This document shows, piece by piece, positions 24,391 through 36,551 of a stretch of DNA of 64,000 nt (position 1 is the first letter of the stretch; each line of letters opens with the position of its first letter). Below the pieces are notes generated by a model. The model saw only the letters and a program-made list of their open reading frames with translations, was not told where the DNA came from and searched no databases. This DNA comes from Alviniconcha marisindica. Taxonomy: Eukaryota > Mollusca > Gastropoda > Provannidae. The DNA is taken from NCBI GenBank assembly GCA_018857735.1, contig JABMCL010000151.1:1-64000 (forward strand), written 5' to 3'. The position numbers were made by a program, and so were the translations under genes.

Positions 24391-24649
24391 AGAATGTGGA
24401 AAAACATGATCAGACAATCACTGAATCAGTCAATCCACCCCCACGCCCCAAAATAAAATGGGAATCAGAGAATCAGAGCATCAATTAATCCGCCCTGAAA
24501 ACTATTAATGAATCAGTCAGTCTATCAGTCAATCCACACAGAAAATATACAGAAATCAGTCTGGCAATCACTCAATCAGTTAATCCATCAATCCACACAG
24601 AAAACAATACAGGAATCAGTCCAACCCAAAACCAGAAACCATGCTGAGT

Positions 24650-24799
24650 TCACTGCTGTTTCTGTTGGTGCTGTGGGAGTGGGGTCTGGGTTGCTCTGCC
24701 TTCAATCATGATGGTTTCAATCTCCTCCACCGTGCGTGGCACATCTGTCATCAGTTCCATCCCATCCTCTGTGATGATAATGTCGTCCTCAATACGTAC
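24650..24799 (-). CDS. PEPD: PEPD exon 15 (last)
   Basis: Acceptor TCCTCCAG then [17 protein letters not shown]453 is the last metal ligand. It ends in a Gln-rich tail QHQQKQQ and TGA at 24652-24650. A TTTATT on the plus strand near 24362 could be its AATAAA signal. Confidence 0.93.
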   Translation of the reverse strand, partial: VRIEDDIIITEDGMELMTDVPRTVEEIETIMIEGRATQTPLPQHQQKQQ

Positions 24800-24926
24800 C
24801 TGGAGGACATTGACAATGCCAGTGAGTGAAGCAATAGAATGCATGTCTCAGATGGTTTTCCCCTTTTCTTGCACTTTGTTGTGCTGTTGGGAAGTTTCCC
24901 ATTGCCTAAGTAGTGCACATCCACAT

Positions 24927-24974
<48 letters not shown>

Positions 24975-27900
24975 GAACAGTATGTACACATACCACATAC
25001 AAACTAACACATACCCCTCCAGTTCCTCTAAATGTGTCTATAGCCTCTCGCACCAAAAAAGGACTCTGTTGTGGATTCTGCAATGCCGCATCCAACAACT
25101 GAAACAAAGAAAATGAGAGTTCAGAACTCACTAGGTTTTGGACAGAAAAGTGCATTCACATGCACACACATAATTATACACATGTGCACACAACAATGAA
25201 AATTAGTGTAGTTCTGGCTCAATGGTTATGAATCATTCACCAAGCCAATGAAACATAATTCACCACATCAGTGAAGTACAGCCCTGGTTCACTCACATCA
25301 ATGAAGTATAGCCCTGGTTCACTCACCACATCAATGAAGTACAGCCCTGGTTCATTCACATCAATGAAGTACTGTACTAGTTCATTCACCAAATCAATGA
25401 AGTACAGCCCTGGTTCATTCACATCAATGAAATACAGCCCTGGTTCACTCACCACATCAGTGAAGCACAGCCCTGGTTCACTCACCACATCAATGAAGTA
25501 CAGCCCTGGTTCATTCACCACATCAATGAAGCACAGCCCTGGTTCACTCACCACATCAATGAAGTACAGCCCTGGTTCATTCACATCAATGAAGTATAGC
25601 CCTGGTTCACTCACCACATCAATGAAGTACAGCCCTGGTTCACTCACCACATCAATGAAGCACAGCCCTGGTTCACTCACCACATCAATGAAGTACAGCC
25701 CTGGTTCACTCACCACATCAATGAAGCACAGCCTGGTTCACTCACCACATCAATGAACCACAGCCTGGTTCATTCACCACATCACTTAAGTACAGCCCTG
25801 GTTCACCCACCACATCAATGAAGTACAGCCCTGGTTCACTCACCACATCAATGAAGTACTGTACTGGTTCACTCACCACATCAATGAAGTACAGCCCTGG
25901 TTCACTCACCACATCAGTGAAGTACTGTACTGGTTCACTCACCACATCAATGAGGTATAGCCCTGGTTCAATGGTCAGGACCATGCGAGGCTGCAGAGTG
26001 CGCACGGTGCGCAAGGACTTCAAGCCTGGTTCTGTGCTTCGCTCCGTGCCCTCTGGGTAGCCACCCACGTCATGTGTGTCGATGCCCATGAAGTGGCCAA
26101 GGCCATGTGGCATGAAGACTGCACCCAGACGCACAGCCATCATGGCATCAACATCACCTCGGACCACACCCATCTTCTTGAGTGCTTCCAGGATCACCCG
26201 CTCAGCCAGTTTATGCATGTCCACCCAGCTGACGCCTGTGTTCACAATGCAAATGATAACACTTCAAGTAAAATGCGCTCGCATCTTTCAAAACTGAAAG
26301 TGTCTGATTCTGAACACATGTCAAAGATGCAAGAGGACATATGTTGTACATATTACATGTGCAGAACACATGCCAGCCACAGATCATCTTTCATTTGACC
26401 ACCAAACATTTTGGCTGTTAATGCAAAGTGAAAGATGCAGGCTTACATCAATCTAAACACTTACAAAACAAAGAAAAGAGCTACAAGCTGCTGACACAAC
26501 AAAAGGTTTCTCTAACAGTCCTCGCCTAGCTCATAACTCTCAGTCTGCAGCTGGGGCAGACTTAATACAGATCAAAGACCCCTACAGCACACATCAGTCC
26601 TAGTGTTCATTCAGATTGCACCTGCATGTTGCAAAATGGCATACATGGGACTGATCCATGCACTTGTACAACAAACAAAGAACACATGACTTTTCCATAC
26701 AGTGGAGCAGTGCAGTTCTGAGCCACTGCAGAAGATGCATAGTGTTTACACACACTGATGCAGTCCTAAGCTTTATGTAAAATAGCCACATAATACTAAT
26801 AATATTTATAAAGCGCAAAATCTTGTCTGTATAGACTATTCTAAGTGCATGCACATGCATGCACACATGCGCATGCACACACACAGAGGCACACACACAC
26901 AGGAGTATACTGACTATACAAAACTAAACACAAAAGTTAAACAGGCACCAAACAGAGACTTGATGTGGAAGAAGACACCAATGTAGAATGCAAAACATGG
27001 CAGGTCTACTGTTTTGAAAAAAGAAATGCCTTGAGGTTTGATCTGAAGGAGTCCAGAGAGGGTTTTTGTCCGAGGGGAAGGGGGAAAAAGGTCACTCCAT
27101 GTAGAGGGACCAAAGGCATGGGGAAAAACAGAGGAAAGTCTGGTTTGAGGATGTACCTCTGGTGGAGCTTATGTACACATGCCAGGTGAGAGTTACCATA
27201 GGCAACTCAGGTCTTTGTTGTTGTATTTGTGTTACGTATTTTGAGCGCTAATTAACTTCCTTGTTTGTTGATTGTAGTATGAGGAGTCTGGAGACTGAGA
27301 GTATAATGGGAAGTTTTATGCAGCCAAGCAGAGAAGCATAGCTCCACACCAGTTTTGTGAAGATCAGCTTAATCACATGCAGAAAACCTAAGACATTTAA
27401 TTCTTACCTTCTACTTTTCCAACAACACCCACCTGGTTTGCATGCAGCCATGACAGCTCGACTGGCATTGTAAACTGCTTCATAGACTTGGCGCTGTTTC
27501 TCTGTAAATGTCCCATTGCATGGAAAGGAACAGGTGATGTCTGAAGAATAGCAGTAGTACTCCCCACCCATGTCAAACAGACTGAAAAACAGAAACAACA
27601 CATGACTAGATGTAGTATTCACCCATGTCAAACAGACTGAAAAACAGAAACAACACATGACTAGATGTAGTATTCACCCATGTCAAACAGACTGAAAAAC
27701 AGAAACAACACATGACTAGATGTGGTATTCCCCATCCATGTCAATCAGACTGAAAACAGAAACAACATATGGATAGCAGCAGTACTCCCCCACATGTCAC
27801 ACAGACCAATAAACAGAAAAATAACAAACAAAAAACAGCAAGCACTCCCCATTTGCGTCAAACAGACTGATAGAGTAGCAGCACTCCTCACCCATGTGAA

Positions 27901-29111
27901 ACAGACAAACAGAGAAATAACAAAAGCACAACAGCAACACTCCCCATCCATGTCAAACAGACTGACAAACAACACCCCCCATTCATGTTAAACAGACTGA
28001 TAAACAGAGTAGTAGCACTCCCCACACATGTCAAACAGACTGACAAAAAGAGAAAAACAACAAACAGACAGCGCAATCAGCTGCAAAGACACATCCAAAA
28101 AGAATCTGGCAGTTTACCACTAACAATATACTGCATTCGTCCCAGTGAGAAATTAAAGCTGTCATTCAGTCTTATACATTAACGCACAACAAAGAATTAA
28201 ATTGCACATATTATCTCAATAATTGCATGTCATGAAACAAACACATTTTTACAATGCATTTACAGAGGGGAAAAACAAAGGTCCTACCACATGTCTCCAT
28301 CATTGATCTGCTTATTATTCGGTGCCCCCGCATGGCCGTAGTGCAGCACAGAGGCATTGTTACCACTGCACACATTTTGCAAGAAAAATAAATTAATTAA
28401 AAAACACCCAATTTACACTTGGTTCAATTCCTGCCTATCCTATTAAATCTGTCTCATTTTATATCTACTCTACAATGCATATATATGCAATGAACTTATT
28501 CATTAAAAAAAACTGTGACTGGTTTTTGTGTGTGTGTGTGTGTGTGTTTTGCTGTTTTTATGTTAAAAAATAAATAAATCTGAAACAAGAATGACTGCTA
28601 GCATTCTGAAACAAGATCCAAACACATAAAAGGTTCAAAAGAATGCTTATTTGTTAGGACACAAACACAACCTGCAAATTTTGGGGGTAATCCCCTTTGT
28701 CAAGCTACAAAAAACATGAGTAATTTCGCTCCTCATCTCATTTTTATCATTTAAAAACGATGAAAATGAGATGAGAAGCGAAATCACTTATCTTTTTTGG
28801 TTGAGCTATGTTGTTTTTCTGTCCCTCTTTGTTGTTGTTTTATGTTGTTTTTGTGTTGTTTTTGTGTACTTATAGTTTTTGCTCTTTATCCAAAGCAGAC
28901 TTACTAGAATTGTAATAAAAATTTAACACACTGATCCATCTTGTTCCGCCTTTTTTTTCTTCTTTTTTTTTCTTTCTTTCTTCTGCACCAGATGTGTCTT
29001 GTTTGTTGCAGCAGAAAAGACAGCATTTCTAAACATCTAGGTCCAGTTACCTCCCTTCCCAAATGTGATGGTAAAGGCTCTGCCTCAGAGACCACAATCT
29101 AAAGGTAATAA

Positions 29112-29146
<35 letters not shown>

Positions 29147-31285
29147 TGGGTGCACACACACACAAAATATGCATGCATTCATGCACGCATGCATGCATGC
29201 TCGCACACGCGCGCACACACGCATGCATGCACACATATGCACACAAGCATGCAAGCACGCATGCACGCACACACACACACACACACACACAAAGTACCTT
29301 GCACAGATACAGGTGTAGGCCTGAGCTCTTGCTCCACCCATGTACTGACAAAAGTTCTTAAACACACTGCAAAGAAAGAGACACATTTTATCAGCAAACC
29401 TATATACCACAAAACAGTTCTGTCTACACCTCTTCAAGCTCATACCTCACCTGCTGCCAGAAATTCTGCCAGACTAATTTCTACCTTTTCATTTCATTCA
29501 TTCTTCATGAAATTTCCTGCTATAACAAAGTGGAGAGAAGCAAGATGAGGAAAGATATGGTCAGTTTTGGGGACTCTCAGGGCAAGTCAAGCAGTGTTGT
29601 TTTGAATTTTGTGTAGCTTGTTTGAGAGAGTGAGGCATGGAGAGAGTTATATAATGCAAATTAGTTTGTGTACTGTCGTTTTGTTTCAAGCCTCATACAT
29701 GTTCCACAGAAAGATTCAGCACATCAGGAATGCATTTGTTATTATTAGTGTGTTTCACCGAAATACCTCTGCCAATGCTTAATTAATATAATTTATAAAA
29801 AATATTAAAAAAATAATTTTAAAAATCCCTCATTGTTACATTTTACTATGCAAATCCAAGCATGTGTGACTTCAGGATGAAAATGGCAGAGCAAAGGATC
29901 ACAGTTCAAATCCAGAAGTGGTTAGACATAGCATCATGTCATGATCTTATCAACCAGGTGATGTTGGACTCATTTTGTATGCATCTGCACATCTAAATGT
30001 TGTGAGAACTTTATGCATATTTTCATGGTAATGCACCAAAATCATTGCCATGGTATTAAAAAAAATAAAAAAAAAAAAAAATTAAAGAAGTAAAGCCTGA
30101 ATGAGGAAGAACAATGTGTTTTTTGCAATATTAAAAAAGGTATTTCAGCTCTTTGAACACTTGAAATAAAAACAGCCACATAATGGTACAGAGAGAAAAG
30201 AACTATGCACACACACACACACACAAACAAACACACACACACACGCACGCAGAAGAGAGAGCAACACACACACACATGTATATGCACTAACATGCATGCA
30301 TTATATATATGCATGTACACACATGCATAGACAGTGAAAGACAGCAGAGGAATGGTATTAACACTGAACACAATATAAAACAGAGCCATACCTCTCAGCC
30401 TGGTATTCAAACATCCCAGGTTGCATGTTTTTCATCACCTGACACAAATCACCACAATGTAATGCACTGTGTACATATGTAGTAATTAACAGACATAAGA
30501 AACACTCTTTATGACAGATTTTCCATCCTTTGCGCCAATAAAACTTTCTCACTGCATTTTTACACTGCCAAATTCATCCACCCCACGACTCTCTCATCAT
30601 CACCCTACTTTGACAATCACCCCCTGCTATGACAACTGCCCCCATATGCTTTGACCAATCACCCCCCCCCCCCCCCCCCCACTTTGACATTGTCACCCTA
30701 CATGCTTTGACAATCACCCCCCTGCTTTGACAGATGTCACCCAGCTTTGGCAATCAGTCCCCTTCCTTGACAACTGTCACACTGCTTTGACACTCCTGTC
30801 CCTGTTTTGAAGAAGAATCAGGTTATAATATATGCCTCCTTCAACTTATTGCTTCATTATGTTTAAAGTTTCACACTTCAGCAGGCCGGTTCACTCTTGA
30901 AGAAATCAGAAAAGTGTGAAATTTCATTTAGATTTCCAGGCAAATGACAAGGGATAGTTTCAGTCAAGAATGTCAAATTGCCTTGTTGCTGTTCTTATGG
31001 ACATGACTGTATCACTGAAAATGTACCCCCATGGTTGGGACCTAGCCTTGCATGTCATTCCATTCTGTGATTATCAGAAGACTACAAAATTTGCCACCAT
31101 TTTTCAACAAGAGCTGAAATGTTACAGCTGTTACTGATGTGTCCTATACACAGCTGAAATGTGATAAAGCAGTAGCTAAAATGTCACAAAGACTTGCTCA
31201 GTCTATACCATACAGCTGTAATCATGATTCTCCTTCAAAGAAGTTAATGTCAAGAAAAATAACACACACACATGCATAGAGGCAT

Positions 31286-31357
<72 letters not shown>

Positions 31358-34300
31358 CAATGGAGAAAGGAAAGAGGGAGAAAGCAAGATACAAAGACAG
31401 CGAGCGGGAGAGTAACAGAGACCAAGGAAGACAGGAAAAGGAGAGAGAGCTGAAGAGTGACAGAGACAACAGCAAACAGGGAAGGGAGAGAGATGCTGAG
31501 ATAGTTGGAGAATGACAGAGACAACGGCAGACAGGGAAGGGAGAGAGATGCTGAGATAGTTGGAGAATGACAGAGACAACGGCAGACAGGGAAGGGAGAG
31601 AGAGACAGAAATAGCCGGAGAGCGACAAAAGCAGACAGGGAAGGGAGAGAGATGCAGACAGAGCTTGGAAGTGACAGACAATGGCAGACTGGGAAGGGAG
31701 AGAGATGCAGAGATAGCTGGAGAGTGACAGACATGAGACAAAGGCAGAAGACCAGGAAGGGAGAGAGAGACAGAGAGAGCTGGAGAGTGACAAAAGCAGA
31801 CAGGGAAGGAAGAGAGATGCAGAGTAACAGAGACAAAGACAAGGAAAGGAGAGAGATGCAGAAAGAGTTGGAGAGTGACAAAGGAAGACAGGGAAGGGAG
31901 AGAGATGCAGAGAGAACTGGAGAGTGACAGGGACAAAGACAGGGAAGGGAGAGAAATGCAGAGAGAGCTGGAGAGTGACAAAAACAGGGAAGGGAGAGAG
32001 ATGCAGAGAGAGCTGGAGAGTGACAAAGACAAAGACAGGGAAGGGAGAGAGATGCAGAGATAGCTGGAGAGTGACAAAGACAAAGACAGGGAAGGGAGAG
32101 AGATGCAGAGACAGCTGGAGAGTGACAAAGACAAAGACAGGGAAGGGAGAGAGATGCAGAGATAGCTGGAGAGTGACAAAGACAAAGACAGGGAAGGGAG
32201 AGAGATGCAGAGACAGCTGGAGAGTGACAAAGACAAAGACAGGGAAGGGAGAGAGATGCAGAGACAGCTGGAGAGTGACAAAGACAAAGATAGGGAAGGG
32301 AGAGAGATGCAGAGAGAGCTGGAGAGTGACAAAGACAGGGAAGGGAGAGAGAGGCAGAGACAGCTGGAGAGTAACAGAGACAAAGGCAGACAGGGAAGAG
32401 AGGAAGAGACATTAGACATACTGCTTTATGGGCCTCACTGCTGATCCTGTTGATGTAGCGGAGAAGTTCCAGCTCCTTGTCCGACTTGAACACACGACTA
32501 CAAACCCGAGAACATAGTCATGCATGTCAGCAACCAGTATCACCAACCACTGCATGATCAACACTGTTGTGGCCCTTGCGCTCACCACTACTACCACTCT
32601 CACCATCACCCTTTCTGCCATCAGAATTCTCTACCGCTGTTATTTAAAACTGAATGAGCGTTCACCATGATTGTTTGATGACGGCAACAGTCACCAACAG
32701 TCACATCCACAGCATCATCATCAAGATCACAATGATTACCACCAGTGTCATCATCACTCTTCACACCTGAAATCTAGTAGTCATGCCAGACTTCTTTTCG
32801 GCCTGTATCAACTTCTGGAGGAAGTTGAATCATGCATATTACAGGGTAAAACTGCTATAGCTGAGAAAAATTACAGAAACTTTAGGGTACAATAAAGTCA
32901 TACAACTGCCCATACAACACAGTTTAATACATTTGAACAGTTCTTGATCTGTTCAACTGCAACTGTTAAATTGCTTGCCTGTTTGAATTCATAAACAACA
33001 TTGGGACAGCTCCCAGAAAACAGAGAAGAGCAATGCTTTCCAAAGTGTCTCAAATACTACCTTGGTCTAAACAGCTGTATGGGTTTTCGCTTTAAACATG
33101 TCACAGGTAGCTAGGTTACAGACACAATGTATTCAGCAAACAACCCAGACTGGTGATGATGTGGGGCTTAATGTCCTCAGATGTCGGGCTGACATATTAG
33201 GGACAAACCCAGACTGTTGCAGGAATGAGCATTGTTATACCCCAGTTGCATTTAAACAGACATACAGAACAACAAAATAATGAACCCATCAATGGCACCA
33301 AGGATTATAGAATGATTAACATGCCAAACATACTAAGGGTCGCTGCAGATGAATGCTGCACTACAATCACAGACTTGGTGCAAAACTTTAGAATGCAGAG
33401 AACCGAGTCTGTAACAATGTTGCTCAAAGGTCTATGGATGCAACTGACTGTTGACACACTGGGAGAGTTAGGTCTCCATCCTTGTCCGAGTCAGTACTCA
33501 GCAGAACATCTTGAGCACAACAATGTGATGTTTGTACGTCAATAATAATGTAGCCAACAAGAGGCATCCAAGCCGGTTAATTCACTGTCAGCTTCCTGTT
33601 AGTGTTACTTACCACTCTGATATTTCAGGGTGAAGAAGCTCATTGTTCAGGGTGAAGCTGGGGAGGGGGAAAGAAATTTGATATTAGACACAAGTGTACT
33701 TACATTAGTAAAGTAGTACTTCCTAATAAACAGATTTAATAAATAAGTACACTGGCAAATAAAAACACACAACTGAATAAATAAAATGAAATCGTACGCA
33801 AAATGAACCCACTCAGCCATGCATAGGTGACGAAAACTCAACTGTTTGCATTCTGAAACAGCATGAGCACTTGCACAGAATCAACAAACAAAGTGACTTA
33901 ATTAGCGCTTGAAGCCATCACATGACCACAACAGAGACCTGAATCACCTTCAGCAACTCTTACCTAGCATCCATGTAAATGCAAGGTACATAAATGCCAC
34001 CAAAGGTACATCCGGAATGAGGAGTTTATATACCTTGTATTTATTTGCATACCCGGTAAGAGCTACCCTAAGTGGTTCAGGTCTTTGCTGTGTTCATGTC
34101 ACAGCAAGTGTGAGTTAACTCCCTTTGGTGATTGACTCTTTTAATATATTTTTAATTAAAACTTCTTCGGGGTTGCAAATACACAGAAAAATCACATTTT
34201 TAAACACAAAATAAACCCTCTGACGCAATTACTCAAACCTTGTGCATATCCTATATGCACAAAAGTTTAGATCTGTATGGCAGAATGCAAATTAATTAAA

Positions 34301-35385
34301 GGCTTTAAGAAGTCTCTCTCTTGTTCAGTCTCTCTGACGTCAGGATGTGCATTCATTTGTCAAAATATTAACTTTGACAGCTGCCAGGCTAGTGGTAGTT
34401 TACTGTCTATATCATTTTCCAGCTACATTATTAGTTTCCTGCTGTTCATTTGTGTGCAGGACTGACCATGTTTTACAGCTTAGCATCATGCTGTGAAAGA
34501 CAGCACAGAAAACTCTGACCTTTTCTTTTAAATGGTGAAGATAGTTCAGAACCAGTTCCTTCCATTAGCTCGGAGCTGGTTGACATTAGGTTGCCTACTC
34601 AAGAAGGTAAACAAACCAGCCAGGAATCTGCCGGTACCAGCAAAAACCCAAGATCACTGCCTGTTGTCACTGGCGAAAAATGTTAAGACTGCCAAAGAGG
34701 GTCCCAAGCTTGAGGCTACCAAAAGTAGTGCCATCAGGCTTACACATAATTCTGCAGTGAACATGAGAGGCAGAAGTTGAACTGGGTAAGTGTAAGATTG
34801 TTCTTTAAAAAAAAATGCTGTCAGTGTGTGTTTGCATGCATGTTTAGTTGCATGCATTTTTTACCAAGACTACTGTAACACAATGGTGTTATGCCCTTTT
34901 TAACTATCACAATGAGCACCCCAGGTGATTGGGTTTAGCAATGTTGTAACCTAGCTGTTTCGTGCTTTCTTGCCCAGCAAGTTTCACAGAAGTATCACCA
35001 ACTGAGCCAGAAGACCTGCCCAGATCATCAGTCAAGGCAGTTCTTTATTTAATGTCAAGGGTCAGGAAATTTGCGAGCACTGGTACTCACCTGCTGATTC
35101 CCTCAAACACAGCTTCCTGGCTGTACTTGCCACTGTCGGAGTTCTTTCCATACTGCCAACACAGCAACAGACAGATAGCAAAGTGCAACAGTCAGTGTAG
35201 TCAGAAATCACAACTTCCTTTAATCGTTACTTTCTGTGTGCTAATTACTGTCAATAGATGTAATAGCAATAATCATCATTATTATTATTATTATTATTAG
35301 TTTTGTCAACAGTAAACAAACTTTTAGCTGTATGCACGTCAAACACAAACAAAAACATCAACATACCAGATCTAAAACTGCATAA

Positions 35386-35447
<62 letters not shown>

Positions 35448-35779
35448 ATGCACACAACTTTCATGCGTGCACATGGTGTATGTGTGTGTGTGTGTATGCG
35501 TGGGGGTGGGGGGGTGGGGGGAATGCATGTGTGTGTTGGGAGGTTGAGGGGGGGGGGGGGGGGGGGTCAATAAAACTCACCAATGTCAGCAGCACAGAAG
35601 GCTTCTTGCTTGCCAAAACATCCTTAATCTGAAAAAGAACATCACAAAGAAATATTCACATCAAAGAATTGAATACCAGTAGCTTGCTGTTTCATTCATT
35701 CATGTGTATATGCATGTGTGTGGTGCATGTGTGTGTGTGCGTGTGTGCATGTGTGTGTGTGTGTGGTGTGTTGTGCATG

Positions 35780-35868
<89 letters not shown>

Positions 35869-35915
35869 GTGTTGTGTGTGTGCAGTGTGTGTGTGTGATG
35901 TGTGGTGTATATGTG

Positions 35916-35985
<70 letters not shown>

Positions 35986-36489
35986 TGTGTTGTGTATGTG
36001 TGTGCATGTGTGCTTGTGTGAGTGAGTGCATATGTGCATGTGTGTGTGCGTGCACGCATACCTGCAGGAATGTGTGTGTGTGTGTGTGCTTGCATGAATG
36101 CAAGCTGCACACATTAATGCTGGAAAGCTACCCACCCAACAAGTTCTTCCATTTTCTGTAGTCCCCTTTAACAACTCTTCTAACAACTTCTCCTTAACAA
36201 CCATTTCTTAATGATAATGGTCATCATCATCATCATCACTGAGTGGTCAAAAGATTTTCCTTCACCTTGTCACTGAAATGGACCTCATCCACACCATAGC
36301 GAAACTTGAACTGTTCCTCTGTCAGCAATCTGAAATAGTTCAATGAATAAAACTAGTTACAAATTAGAAAGAGGATGGCTCATGCAGGGACTCATGCGTC
36401 TGCACACACACTTCATTCTGTCTGAAGAATCTGGTGTTATAATGTATTACATCATGAAGAAAACAAGATCATGAGACACAGAAGAGCTG

Positions 36490-36551
<62 letters not shown>

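Noticed and set aside
25237..25756. The donor array as an independent repeat protein (about 160 codons on either strand)
   Set aside because: On minus it is a copy series of the exon 13 edge; on plus it is the complement. Better explained as duplicated splice junction than as a separate gene.
25240..28045. CRISPR-like arrays (regular direct repeats)
   Set aside because: Units have no unique spacers, lie in a eukaryotic gene and derive from exon edges.
31222..32493. A 423-codon minus-strand open frame with Ser/Leu/Cys-rich repeats
   Set aside because: It is the 51-bp minisatellite (17-codon period) read through the end of PEPD exon 8 and a (CA)n tract. Exon 8 is real, but the continuation is intronic repeat.
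35669..36204. Many His/Thr- or Cys/Val-rich open frames over CA/GT tracts, here and at 20.3, 29.2, 36.5 and 42.9 kb
   Set aside because: Dinucleotide repeats give endless HTHT or VCVC frames; no evidence of coding.
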